Shown here: in pieces, positions 1-9,229 of the stretch
How the letters are laid out: each line of letters opens with the position of its first letter
Position numbering within the stretch: the first letter of the stretch is position 1
Source: an uncultured Bacteroidia bacterium
Lineage (GTDB): Bacteria > Bacteroidota > Bacteroidia > J057 > CALAJH01
Length of the DNA stretch: 64,000 nt
Reading direction: 5' to 3'
Assembly (NCBI GenBank): GCA_937922655.1
Contig: CALAJH010000016.1
Location: 30,326 to 94,325, forward strand
The notes under the pieces: model-generated
The model's input: only the letters and a program-made list of their open reading frames with translations
Told to the model about the DNA's origin: nothing
Database searches by the model: none
Position numbers and translations under genes: made by a program

Positions 1-1319
1 CGATTGAGCGCTTCTTTGTCGGTGTTGTGAACGAGGCGGTCGAAAAAACGTTGGAGTTTTCTTTTTTGCGCGGCGACGTTGACGGCCTGCGATGGAGAAA
101 GTACGCCCGAGGTGGTCTGCAGTCGCTCGAAGGTTTGAAAAACGTGGTCGAAGTAAGGTTGAAAGGTGTCGCGCTTCCAGAGTCGTTCGGCACAAAGGCG
201 TTTTAATGCGTTTTCGGATTTGAGGACGTCTTGAAGCTCGAAGCGCATTTGTTTAAGTTTTTCGGCGTCGTTGTGGGAAACGAGCGTGGCGCCGGGCCGG
301 CGCAAGACGGCGGGAAAAGGGACGTCGAAGGCGGCGAACGTTTCTTTGAGTTGCAACCAATAGGCCAATTCGCCGGGGCCGGCCAAATACGCGAGCGAAG
401 GAAGTATCGTTTCCTGATAAACGGGTCGCAAAACGACGTTGGGACTGAAAAATACGGGCGGTTTGTCGAGCAGTTGGGACAGGGACATTTTACGGTCGGA
501 ACCTTTGAGCAAAAATTCGTCGCCGTCGCGTTCGAGGCGGTAGCGTCCCGAGTCGTCGAGGTAAAAAAGATTGGGGTTGCGGATGCGGGCTTGGGGGGCG
601 TAACCGAGGGCGGAAAGTTTGCGTGTGGTTTCGATGGCGGCCAACGCCCCGACGCCCTCGGTTAATTCCCGTTCGACGACGGGAAAAAACAAAGCTTTGA
701 GTTCGTCGTCGTCGCCGTCGACGACGACGAGTCCGTACGGACCGAAAAGTTTGTCGAGCCAAGCGCGAAAGGCGTCGTTCCAATTGATTCCGGGTCGGTA
801 GAAGGGGCGGGCGTGCGCCGGTACGCGCGACAAACCCGGAGCGACGACGTTGCGCCCCACCGCGCCCCACAACGCCCCCGGATAAACGACTTTTTGGTCG
901 TAACTCAAATAAGTGTGATTAACCTCTTGCGCGTCGTGGTCTTCGCCCGCCATCCAAAAAACGGGCACGACCTTGCGCCCGGGTAGGATTTTTTCCCATG
1001 CCTGCGCCCATTTTATGGCGCCGACGGCTTTGTAAATAATGTACAACGGGCCGCCGAAAAGCACGGGCTGTTGGCCGGTCGTTATACAGAACGTCGTTTT
1101 TTCTCCCAACGCGGCGATGGCCGCCTGCACCGGTTTGCGCCGGGGAAGATTTTGATACTGCCTTTGCAGGACGGCGGTCAAAACGGCGCGACGTTCGACG
1201 GGAAAACGGCGTTCGCGAACGATGCACTCGGGTTCGGGGCGTACGGGCGACCAACGATAAAACGGCCTCAGGGCTTCGGCTTCGCGGAGATAATCCTCTA
1301 CGGGTGATTTCACGGGCAT
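1..1319 (-). CDS. bshC: Bacillithiol biosynthesis cysteine-adding enzyme BshC (3' end truncated by window start)
   Basis: Reverse-strand translation from ATG at 1319: MPVKSPVEDYLREAEALRPFYRW...TTGQQPVLFGGPLYIIYKAVGAI...VPVFWMAGEDHDAQEVNHTYL; typical BshC motifs. Not in the ORF track because it runs off the window. Confidence 0.92.
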   Translation of the reverse strand, partial: MPVKSPVEDYLREAEALRPFYRWSPVRPEPECIVRERRFPVERRAVLTAVLQRQYQNLPRRKPVQAAIAALGEKTTFCITTGQQPVLFGGPLYIIYKAVGAIKWAQAWEKILPGRKVVPVFWMAGEDHDAQEVNHTYLSYDQKVVYPGALWGAVGRNVVAPGLSRVPAHARPFYRPGINWNDAFRAWLDKLFGPYGLVVVDGDDDELKALFFPVVERELTEGVGALAAIETTRKLSALGYAPQARIRNPNLFYLDDSGRYRLERDGDEFLLKGSDRKMSLSQLLDKPPVFFSPNVVLRPVYQETILPSLAYLAGPGELAYWLQLKETFAAFDVPFPAVLRRPGATLVSHNDAEKLKQMRFELQDVLKSENALKRLCAERLWKRDTFQPYFDHVFQTFERLQTTSGVLSPSQAVNVAAQKRKLQRFFDRLVHNTDKEALN

Positions 1320-1350
1320 ATTGGGACGCGTAAAATTACGCAATAATCCA

Positions 1351-2268
1351 TCAACCTTTCCACGCCCTCCACAAACGCAAGGCACGGTTCGGGGTATGCG
1401 ACACCGCCAAATACGCTACGCTTTGCGCCCCCATGCCCCGATGCGCCGCCTCCACGCCTTTGAGCATACTGCCCAAATAATCCAAACGCTTCAAACCCAG
1501 CTCTCGGCCCTTTTCCATGGCCAGCCAATCCATACGCTCGTTAACGACGCGCGAACGATACGCGGGGTCTTGGCCGCTCAAAAGCGCGTACAACGTTCGC
1601 TCGTCGTATACAAACCAACGTATTTTAAAAGGATGGTCGTTTTCGTCCCGGGCAACGACACAAAAACTCGAACGCGCCGCCGGCGACAAAAACACGTTCT
1701 CGAACCATGGGCGCGAAAACGGCGGTTTCAAGCCCTGACGCGCGAAAGTCAGACGCATCAATCGATAAAGATTTTCGGCGCACGCGGCGTCGGGCGGCTC
1801 AACGGAAAAACGGGCGCCAACGTCGGTTTGACGAAGGTTTTGCCGTCCGTCTTTGGAAAAATTTTTCAGTAAAACTTCGGGGTCGGAAATATCGTCAATG
1901 ACTTGCGAATAGCGGGTAAGCAACGTCATGCCTTTCCAGTAAAAGGGCAAACCGTCTTTAAGGTCTTCGTGGAATTGCAAACTTAATCCGTCGTAAGCGG
2001 GCAAACGCGCAAGGAGTTCGGACAAAATTCTTTGGCGTTTGCCTATGGAGAAGGGATGACGAAAATAAACGGACACGCGAGGGGTCAGCGGCGGCTGTTC
2101 AATGAAGGTCATGCCCCATTTTTTTCGGACGGCGTACGGAAAGGCGGCCAGCAAACCGTGGTCGTCGAAAAGGGTGGCGCAATGCCAGTCTCCGGCGGCG
2201 GCGTCCCACCAGTCCGCACGGGCGAAAAAGCCGGCCGGGGCTAACTTTCGATAGGCGTCGGTTCCCAA
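1351..2268 (-). CDS. GNAT/FemAB-like acetyltransferase family protein
   Basis: 305 aa ORF with FemAB-like layout (RYSQVIDD..LLKNFSKDGRQNLRQ..); probable TTG start; overlaps the end of the upstream bestrophin gene. Confidence 0.55.
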   Translation of the reverse strand: MGTDAYRKLAPAGFFARADWWDAAAGDWHCATLFDDHGLLAAFPYAVRKKWGMTFIEQPPLTPRVSVYFRHPFSIGKRQRILSELLARLPAYDGLSLQFHEDLKDGLPFYWKGMTLLTRYSQVIDDISDPEVLLKNFSKDGRQNLRQTDVGARFSVEPPDAACAENLYRLMRLTFARQGLKPPFSRPWFENVFLSPAARSSFCVVARDENDHPFKIRWFVYDERTLYALLSGQDPAYRSRVVNERMDWLAMEKGRELGLKRLDYLGSMLKGVEAAHRGMGAQSVAYLAVSHTPNRALRLWRAWKG

Positions 2269-3197
2269 CGGGATTCGGCGGGGTTGAGCAGTATTTCGTA
2301 GACGTTGCGATGAATGGTGTTGACGATGGTATCCATAGGGATGTCGTTGAGGTCGGTGCCAAAGGGGTCTTCGATTTCCTCGCCGATGATTTCAAGGCCC
2401 GCCATGGCGTAAAATATCAACATCACCGCCGGAATCGTCCAATAATGGAGTTCGTGGTAAATGCCGAAGGGAAGGGTGAGAATGTAAATGAGAATAAAAA
2501 ATTTAAGGTGCAGGGTATAAGAACCGGGGAGCGGGGTTTTTTTGATGCGCTCGCAACCGCCGATGTAGTTGGTGAATTCGGTGAGGAGGTTGGAAAAAAC
2601 CAAAACGTACGCGTTTCCGTTGGGGCATGCGGCCAAATACGCCATGACCCGCGAATACAAGGTGGACATGAGAAAATTGGGAACGTGTTCGCAGTCGCGC
2701 GCGCGGGCCAAAACTTCGGGCGAAAGGTCTTTCATTTCGGAAAAATCCACGCCTTTTCGCAAATGCTCTTTAAACGCAAAACAATAACTGCTCAGCAAAC
2801 CGGCGTAGCGGCGGCGCAGTTCTATATCGTGGTACGGCAGGATTTGTGAAAGACTGATGGCCATGTTGCGACTGGTATTGACGAGGCCGCCGACGATTTT
2901 GCGTCCCTCCCACCAACGGTCGTAAGCCGAGTTCGAACGCATGGCCAAAAGAAAACCCAACGTCAAACCCAAGACTTGATGCGTCGTCGTCGAAATTTTT
3001 TCGTCTTTTTTCAACACCTCCAAATGAAAATAAACGAAAAACCAACCGTACAGCCCTACCAATATCGTGCTAAACAAGAGTTGGTAAATGGTTGAGGTTT
3101 GGTGCAGGCGTTTAAGAAAGCCAAACCAGTTTTTTTGTTCGCGGGCCGCCTTAAACGCGATAGAGTCCGTCAGGCCTCGTTTTTTGTATTCGGACAT
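2241..3197 (-). CDS. Bestrophin family (UPF0187) ion channel-like protein
   Basis: TTTHQVLGLTLGFLLAMRSNSAYDRWWEGRKIVGGLVNTSRNMA is characteristic of bacterial bestrophins; ATG at 3197 (MSEYKKRG), the ORF-track start at 3218 is TTG. Confidence 0.85.
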   Translation of the reverse strand: MSEYKKRGLTDSIAFKAAREQKNWFGFLKRLHQTSTIYQLLFSTILVGLYGWFFVYFHLEVLKKDEKISTTTHQVLGLTLGFLLAMRSNSAYDRWWEGRKIVGGLVNTSRNMAISLSQILPYHDIELRRRYAGLLSSYCFAFKEHLRKGVDFSEMKDLSPEVLARARDCEHVPNFLMSTLYSRVMAYLAACPNGNAYVLVFSNLLTEFTNYIGGCERIKKTPLPGSYTLHLKFFILIYILTLPFGIYHELHYWTIPAVMLIFYAMAGLEIIGEEIEDPFGTDLNDIPMDTIVNTIHRNVYEILLNPAESRWEPTPIES

Positions 3198-3457
3198 CGT
3201 TCGCAGTGCATTTAGCAAGCGAAATTAATAAAATAATTATGCCGATTCGCCGCTTTTTCGACGAACCGACTCCGGAGTGGTAACAACCAACGAGAACGGC
3301 GAAGGCCGTTCTCAACATCTTAACATTAAAGGGGATTGTTTTGATGTTTCATCCTTACCCGTTTGCCCTCGTTATGGGTTTAACGCTAGCCAAGCATGGC
3401 TTGGCGTTTCGTTTTTTGCGATAACATCCCTTTTGGGTATGATGCGATTTCGCGATG

Positions 3458-3465
3458 CAAATGTA
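3458..3465 (-). promoter_or_regulatory. Putative Bacteroidota -7 box TACATTTG upstream of bestrophin gene
   Basis: Reverse complement of caaatgta matches TAnnTTTG; no convincing -33 element. Confidence 0.35.
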
Positions 3466-3544
3466 ACGCTTTTAAGCCCGTGGATATTTTTTTTCATCGT
3501 TGCCCACGGTACACCGGCGCCTACGTCGGATTTTGGCGCTAAAA

Positions 3545-3567
3545 TTGTCATACCAACGGTATGACAA
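3545..3567 (+). promoter_or_regulatory. Perfect 10-bp inverted repeat TTGTCATACC-aac-GGTATGACAA containing a start codon
   Basis: Read directly; the right arm contains ATG at 3561-3563 of the downstream CDS. Confidence 0.7.
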
Positions 3568-4301
3568 AGCTTTTATTTTTATTGTTGGCGCCGGCTTCGG
3601 CGTGGGCGCAAGGAGGATTGGGGTATTTTTACATGGGTACGGGTGCGGCCGACTTGGGCAAGTATCAATCGGCGCTGCAAACAAGCCTCGGCGACGATCT
3701 TCAAATCGTGGGACCGGGCATACACTTCGGCGGGCGCGGCATGGGAAGTTTCGGCAATCGCGTGTTTATCGGCGGCAACGGTTTTAGCGGAACGTTTGCT
3801 TCCGGCGAAACCGCCAACGGCGCGGCGGAAGTCAATTTGGCAATGGGATTTTTCAACATCGGGGTCGCCGCCGTTGCCCGCAACCGCGTTCTCTTCGTCC
3901 CTTTTATCGGCATCGGGGCAGGAGGCACGGGGGTGAGCCTCAAAAACGAAAACCCCGCCCGTTCCGTCTATTTCGACCAAACCGCCGCCGTCGCTTACGA
4001 ACGCACCCGAAAATACTCAAACAGCGGCTTTGGGGCCGAAGCGGGCGTAAGTCTGCAATTTATTGTAACGGGCAAACGCGAAAATCCCGCCGGCTTGGCG
4101 CTCGGCCTTGAAGCCGGCGGACTTTTGCGTGCCCCGGGACGGTGGAGGGACTCCGACGGCAACGTCATTCGCGGCCCGGAACGCATGGGTTTTCAAGGCG
4201 CATACCTACGCCTGACCATCGGCGGCGGCGGTTTCAGCATTAAAAACAATCGCCGAAAAAAACAAAACTCCGACTTTTCCTTCCCCCCCTCCGAAAATTA
4301 A
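3561..4301 (+). CDS. Secreted hypothetical protein, glycine-rich, possible outer-membrane beta-barrel
   Basis: 246 aa, N-terminal signal peptide MTKLLFLLLAPASAWAQ, alternating Gly-rich segments. Confidence 0.6.
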   Translation: MTKLLFLLLAPASAWAQGGLGYFYMGTGAADLGKYQSALQTSLGDDLQIVGPGIHFGGRGMGSFGNRVFIGGNGFSGTFASGETANGAAEVNLAMGFFNIGVAAVARNRVLFVPFIGIGAGGTGVSLKNENPARSVYFDQTAAVAYERTRKYSNSGFGAEAGVSLQFIVTGKRENPAGLALGLEAGGLLRAPGRWRDSDGNVIRGPERMGFQGAYLRLTIGGGGFSIKNNRRKKQNSDFSFPPSEN

Positions 4302-4323
4302 CCGTCGTTAAAAAAACACATTC

Positions 4324-4353
4324 GGCCCTTGCGCGTTTCCAACCACGGCGGTG
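4324..4353. terminator. Stem-loop between convergent genes
   Basis: GGCCCTTGCGC (4324-4334) pairs with GCGTAAGGGCC (4343-4353), one G-U; lies between the + CDS ending 4301 and the - CDS ending 4376. Confidence 0.6.
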
Positions 4354-4375
4354 CGTAAGGGCCTCAAATTATAAA

Positions 4376-5503
4376 TTAGGCGCGATTAACCATCAGGGGA
4401 ACGATTTCTTGGGCGACGGCTCCCGCCAACGCCACGCCCATGCCGCCCATACGCACGGCGCAAAAGAGTTTTGGACGGATTTCGCCGACGACGGGCCGTT
4501 TGTCCGACAAACCGAAAGCCATCGTTCCCGCCCAACGATATTCGATTTCGACGCCGGGCGCGTACGGCAATATCGTTTCACGGAGCCGGCGTTCGAGTTC
4601 GGCGAATATGCGTGGATTGCCTTCAAGCGACAGGGTGCGCTCCTCGTCAAAATCCAAGTTTCTGCCGCCGCCCAACAATACGCGTCCGTCCAAGTCCCGA
4701 AAGTAATAAAAACCCTCGTCCCAGTGGAAGCTTCCGTGTAAGCGCAGTCCGGCGACGGGCGCGGTTACCAACACCAATCCTCGCGCGGGAACGACCTCCA
4801 ATTCGGGCAAAAGTTCGGCGGCGTAAGCGTTGGTGCACACGCACACCGCCCGAAAACGAAAAACATGCTCGCGCAGATTGCCCGGGCCGAGCACATGAAC
4901 CGTTACGCCGTCGCCGTCGGATTCGACGGTCTTGACCACGCAACCGGTCAGTATCGCCCCCCCGTTTTCGGTAACGCAACGACTCAAAGCTTTGGCCGTT
5001 TTTCCCGAATGCAACGTTCCTTCGTGAACGTTTTTGGCCATCGCCCGAACCCCCGCCATGCCCGATTCGGCAATTTTTTCGTCGGCGGGAAAAAAAACGT
5101 CGGCGCCGACGACGGGTCGTAAAAAATCGTTGAGTTCGTCGAGGCGGTCGAGGACGGCAGGGTCGTCAAGGAGTTCGTAGCCGCCGCAAGGAACGTAACC
5201 CGTGGCGGCGTCGGACAAGCGCCGGCGTAAAATCTTCAAACCGCGATAACGCCGTTCAACCAAATCGAGCGTTGCCGCGTCGCCCATCGTGCGACGGTCG
5301 GAAAGAATTTCGGTCGGCGAACCAAAACACGCGAAACCGGCGTTGCGCAGCGTCGCGCCCGTAGCCAACACCCCGCGCTCCATAACCAACACCGAACGTC
5401 CCGCCTCGGCCAACTCCGCCGCCACCGACAAACCGACGATTCCGCCTCCCACCACCCCAAATTCAAACCCCTCCTCGATTTCCCGTTCCCAATACGTTCG
5501 CAT
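4376..5503 (-). CDS. FAD-dependent oxidoreductase (DAO/glycine oxidase-like)
   Basis: GVVGGGIVGLSVAAELAEAGRSVLVMERG FAD-binding motif; C-terminal AGTMAFGLSDKRPVVGEI. Confidence 0.85.
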   Translation of the reverse strand: MRTYWEREIEEGFEFGVVGGGIVGLSVAAELAEAGRSVLVMERGVLATGATLRNAGFACFGSPTEILSDRRTMGDAATLDLVERRYRGLKILRRRLSDAATGYVPCGGYELLDDPAVLDRLDELNDFLRPVVGADVFFPADEKIAESGMAGVRAMAKNVHEGTLHSGKTAKALSRCVTENGGAILTGCVVKTVESDGDGVTVHVLGPGNLREHVFRFRAVCVCTNAYAAELLPELEVVPARGLVLVTAPVAGLRLHGSFHWDEGFYYFRDLDGRVLLGGGRNLDFDEERTLSLEGNPRIFAELERRLRETILPYAPGVEIEYRWAGTMAFGLSDKRPVVGEIRPKLFCAVRMGGMGVALAGAVAQEIVPLMVNRA

Positions 5504-5514
5504 GGCGAAATTTG

Positions 5515-5522
5515 CAAATATA
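5515..5522 (-). promoter_or_regulatory. Putative -7 box TATATTTG 11 nt upstream of the oxidoreductase ATG
   Basis: caaatata on + strand; start codon at 5503. Confidence 0.5.
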
Positions 5523-5708
5523 AATTTTTCCGGTTTGATTCAAAAATTTGACGGTATGCAACGGCCGCCTCAAAAGAGTTTGTCCATCGGTATTCAAAAA
5601 ATCCCGTTAAAAACAACCGTTCCCATGGGAGGTGTCGGGTATAATCGCCGTTGGCTTAGCGACGTTGAAAACGTAAATTGAATTCAAGTATTGTTTATTG
5701 AAATTTAT

Positions 5709-5716
5709 TATCTTTG
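5709..5716 (+). promoter_or_regulatory. Putative -7 box TATCTTTG with upstream TTG (5691-5693)
   Basis: ttgtttattgaaatttattatctttgcgg fits the -33/-7 Bacteroidota pattern. Confidence 0.6.
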
Positions 5717-5752
5717 CGGTAAGAGCATATTGAGCAAACATTATATTCATTT

Positions 5753-7774
5753 ATGAAAAAAATTTTTCGATTTGCCGTCTTTTTTCTGGTTTTTCCACTG
5801 TCGGTCGTAGGTCAGAATGCGCGTCGCATCGTGGCGGCGGGGGAAAAATTGTCGGTTTACAACCCTTTGACCCAAACTTATAAAGAGGTCGGGGATTATG
5901 GACGGGTGGTGGACATGGCCGTGCGCGACTCGACGGCTTTTTTATTAACGCCCACGTCCTTACGGACGCTCAACTTGGAAACGGGAGCGACGATGGATTT
6001 ACGCGAATCGTTGTCGGACGCGCGTCGTTTGGCTCTCGACACCGACGGGGGCGTTTGGGTTACGCATTCGGGCGGCAAAATCCGCGACTATCACGGCGTT
6101 TTCGTTGTTTCGGGCGGCGTTTTCGGCGACGAAACCGACAACGCCACCGTCGGTTTTTTCGACGGGCAGGAATATACCGTCTGGGGCGGTATTGACGAAG
6201 AGTCGATACAGGACGCCGTCTTTGAAGCGCCGTATTTGTACGTTACGGCGCAAAACCGGGTCTTAAAATACGACGTAAACCTTAAAAAGGGGGTGGCCGA
6301 GGCGGCCTTGCCCGGGTGCCGACGCTTGGCGATTGCGGGCGATTACCTTTTTTGCGGCAAATGGTTCGGCGCAACGGGCGGATACCTGACCGTCCTCGAT
6401 AAATCCGACCTGAGCATCGTTCACGAATTTGCCGACGTCGACGACGAAACCAACGGTTTGGCGTATGCTTCGGGCAAAATGTTCGTAACCGTTCCGGGAG
6501 GGTGGATGTCCACTATGGGCAAAATACTGGAAATCGATTTGTCTTCGATGGCCGTCTCATGGACCTTGCCGCTGGGCGAAGAAGGCGCGGGCGTTGGCAA
6601 TTTTGTGCGTTTTGGAAACGACTTGTGGACTTTGTGCGGTGCGGCGGGCAATTTCCTGCGCCTCAACCCCCTTACCCGCGAATACGAACTCATCCCCGTT
6701 CAGCTCGAAATCAATTCCTATTCGCCGACTTGGTACGTAAACGACAGCCTCTTGGCCGTTTCGACGGGACCGGGGACGGCCTTGTTCAACGTCCGTTCTC
6801 GAAATTGGGAAAATACGCAATTTTTGGACTTTTCTCCCGCCGCCTTTTTGTCCTTGCCCGAACATTCGACGATATACGCCACCGTTACCGACTATTTTTC
6901 TTACGGAAAAACATACGTATTGGATGCAACGGGCGCGAAAGTGGATTCGTTCTCGGTAGGGATTTCTCCGGAAGCCCTTGCTTACGACCCTCGTCCCGTT
7001 CGCGAATACCTTACCAAATTCAGCGAAAAACTTATGCCTTTGCAATCCACGGCGGCCATACCCGAACCTCCGACGGGAGTGGCCGTCGCCGGCGGAAAGG
7101 TGTATGCGTCGTTTCCGGGCTATATTTGGACGGGAATCGGGACGTTTCGGTGGATTGACGATTCGGGCCGTTTGTTTACCGACGGGGTGCGCGTTGCGGG
7201 TGCGGGTGCGGGAAAATTGGCCGTCTTCGACGGCACAACGCCCATGGTATTCGAATCGGGCGCAGGACTTTCCCACGGGCTTTTCATACGCGAAGGTACG
7301 CTTTTCGCCGCCGGCCCCGTCGTCGCCAATTACAGCCTCAATACCGGCGAAACCATTGCCGGAAACTGGGCGGATTTTGCACCCGTCGCCGGCGCATCGG
7401 TCGACCCCAACGGCGATTATTATCTCGTCAAACCCGATGGCGAATGCATACGCTTTTCCAACAACGGCACGGCCTTGGACGCCTTTGGAGAGGCAATTGA
7501 ATTGATTGCCGTACAATACGGCGAAGCTTACGACGACACCACCGTCGTTTCGCGGCCCAAGTCGGGGCTTGCCGTACAACCTCTCTATCCCAACCCCTGC
7601 CGAGACCAAATTATACTTCCGATGGTAACGACGGGCGAAATCTACGACGTTTCGGGCAGAAAAATGGCGACGTTCGAAGCGACCAGCGTCTTGGACACGT
7701 CAAAATTACTTCCCGGAACCTACGCCCTTCGCACCCCGCAGGGACGCTTTGTTTTTCAAAAAGCCGGAGAGTAA
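5753..7774 (+). CDS. Secreted beta-propeller-like protein with T9SS C-terminal sorting domain
   Basis: Signal peptide MKKIFRFAVFFLVFPLSVVGQ; YncE-like repeats; C-terminal LYPNPCRDQIILP..GEIYDVSGRKMATFE..LLPGTYALRT. Confidence 0.8.
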   Translation: MKKIFRFAVFFLVFPLSVVGQNARRIVAAGEKLSVYNPLTQTYKEVGDYGRVVDMAVRDSTAFLLTPTSLRTLNLETGATMDLRESLSDARRLALDTDGGVWVTHSGGKIRDYHGVFVVSGGVFGDETDNATVGFFDGQEYTVWGGIDEESIQDAVFEAPYLYVTAQNRVLKYDVNLKKGVAEAALPGCRRLAIAGDYLFCGKWFGATGGYLTVLDKSDLSIVHEFADVDDETNGLAYASGKMFVTVPGGWMSTMGKILEIDLSSMAVSWTLPLGEEGAGVGNFVRFGNDLWTLCGAAGNFLRLNPLTREYELIPVQLEINSYSPTWYVNDSLLAVSTGPGTALFNVRSRNWENTQFLDFSPAAFLSLPEHSTIYATVTDYFSYGKTYVLDATGAKVDSFSVGISPEALAYDPRPVREYLTKFSEKLMPLQSTAAIPEPPTGVAVAGGKVYASFPGYIWTGIGTFRWIDDSGRLFTDGVRVAGAGAGKLAVFDGTTPMVFESGAGLSHGLFIREGTLFAAGPVVANYSLNTGETIAGNWADFAPVAGASVDPNGDYYLVKPDGECIRFSNNGTALDAFGEAIELIAVQYGEAYDDTTVVSRPKSGLAVQPLYPNPCRDQIILPMVTTGEIYDVSGRKMATFEATSVLDTSKLLPGTYALRTPQGRFVFQKAGE

Positions 7775-7777
7775 GAA

Positions 7778-7855
7778 GATGAAAATTCGGGTGGCGCCAA
7801 ACCGATAATCACGAAAAATCGACGATTATTTGTTTGGCGTCACCGTTTTTTCATC
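7778..7855. terminator. Long imperfect hairpin between convergent genes (repeat copy 1)
   Basis: GATGAAAA...GGCGCCAAACCGATAATC pairs with GATTATTTGTTTGGCGTCACCG..TTTTCATC; starts right after the stop of the 5753-7774 gene. Confidence 0.6.
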
Positions 7856-7934
7856 ATTGCTTGTTTAATCGTTCCGCAATGCAAAACAATCCCCCAAAAC
7901 AAAACTAATTGTAAAAAATTTTTGTTTTTAAAAT

Positions 7935-8339
7935 TTAAGTAGTAGAGGGGAGGGGGATAAGTTTTTTGACGACGTCCGTAAGATGATTTTTATTCCATGG
8001 TTTGGACATAAACTCGTTCAGCCCGCCGTTGTCGCGTGCATTTTGCACGGCTCTGGGGTCGGCCTGCCCCGAAAGCATAATTTTGGCCACGTGGGGGAAC
8101 CTTTTGTGTACCTCAACCAAGAACTTGTCGCCTCGCGTAACGGGCATAAGCCAGTCGGAGATGACGACGGCAAGGTTGTATTGGTCGGAGTACTCCTCAA
8201 TAAGTTCCCACGCTTCTTCGGCTCCTTCCGCTATTTCGACGACCACTTCGTTCCCCAAAGCTTGGGATAGCTGCCGAAGGAGCGTGTCAAGGATGGCTTT
8301 TTCGTCGTCCACACAAAGGATGTAGTAAGGCTTTTTCAT
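7935..8339 (-). CDS. Response regulator receiver-domain protein (stand-alone)
   Basis: YYILCVDDEKAILDTL...LAVVISDWLMPVTRGDKF...KIMLSGQAD...MSKPWN. Confidence 0.85.
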   Translation of the reverse strand: MKKPYYILCVDDEKAILDTLLRQLSQALGNEVVVEIAEGAEEAWELIEEYSDQYNLAVVISDWLMPVTRGDKFLVEVHKRFPHVAKIMLSGQADPRAVQNARDNGGLNEFMSKPWNKNHLTDVVKKLIPLPSTT

Positions 8340-8526
8340 ATTCTTAACTATTTAGGTACTTAAATAATTTATTTCGGCTTTTCAAGGGAAATTTTAATTT
8401 CCACAAGAAATGTCTTTTATGAACTTATACGATCGTTACATGTGTTATGTTTCGTTAAAAGCATATTTTTTAAATTCTCTATGCCGTTTAGGATAGGTTA
8501 ATGAAAAATGAAAAAGTTTTTCTTTG

Positions 8527-8534
8527 CAAATATA
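8527..8534 (-). promoter_or_regulatory. Putative -7 box TATATTTG for the response regulator
   Basis: gcaaatata on + strand; implies a leader of about 190 nt. Confidence 0.45.
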
Positions 8535-8619
8535 GGAATGAATTTTTGAAAAAAAAAATGTCTCTATGGACTTAAATTCGGCAATAATCTCGGTTTTTGT
8601 TCGTTAGGCCGGTGCGGGG

Positions 8620-8627
8620 TATTTTTG
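8620..8627 (+). promoter_or_regulatory. Putative -7 box TATTTTTG for the nitroreductase
   Basis: ggggtatttttgcaaa upstream of ATG 8639. Confidence 0.4.
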
Positions 8628-8638
8628 CAAATTGGAAA

Positions 8639-9229
8639 ATGCTTATGAAGTCGAAACCCGCCGAAACCCGGCATCCGATACACGAACTGATGCGCGAACG
8701 TTGGAGTCCGCGTGCCTTTGGCTTACAACCCGTTTCCGAAGCCGAACTGGTTTCGATTTTGGAGGCCGGACGTTGGGCGCCGTCCTGTTTCAACGAACAG
8801 CCGTGGCGCTTTTTGGTGGGAATACATCCCGACCCCGTTTGGCAAAAGATATTCGATTCGCTGGACGAATTTAACCGCCAATGGTGTTCGCGCGTTTCGG
8901 CGCTTGTCGTCGTTTGCGCCAAAAAGACCTTTTCCCATAACGGCAAAGAGAATTTTCACGGCGTTTACGATTGCGGACAAGCGGCCATGAGCATGGTTTT
9001 GCAGGCGCATTCGCTCGGGTGGATTAGCCATCAAATGGCCGGTTTTTCGTGGCAAAAAATCAAAGAGGGTTTTGAATTAAGCGACGACTTTCATCCGACG
9101 ACCGTTATAGCCTTGGGCAAGACGGGTTCCGACGATTATTTGCCCGAGGATTTGCGGCAAAGCGAGGAGAAAGTCCGTGTGCGAAAACCGCTTTCCGAAA
9201 TTGTTTTGGCGTCTAGGCTTTCATGGTAA
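8639..9229 (+). CDS. Nitroreductase family protein
   Basis: HPIHELMRERWSPRAF...LEAGRWAPSCFNEQPWRFLVG; the 8597 track start is upstream of the putative promoter. Confidence 0.85.
   Translation: MLMKSKPAETRHPIHELMRERWSPRAFGLQPVSEAELVSILEAGRWAPSCFNEQPWRFLVGIHPDPVWQKIFDSLDEFNRQWCSRVSALVVVCAKKTFSHNGKENFHGVYDCGQAAMSMVLQAHSLGWISHQMAGFSWQKIKEGFELSDDFHPTTVIALGKTGSDDYLPEDLRQSEEKVRVRKPLSEIVLASRLSW

Noticed and set aside
3277-3564. 95-aa plus-strand ORF in the intergenic region
   Set aside because: No start context or domain; overlaps hairpins and runs into the next gene.
6557-7609. 350-aa minus-strand ORF
   Set aside because: Antisense shadow of the T9SS beta-propeller gene.
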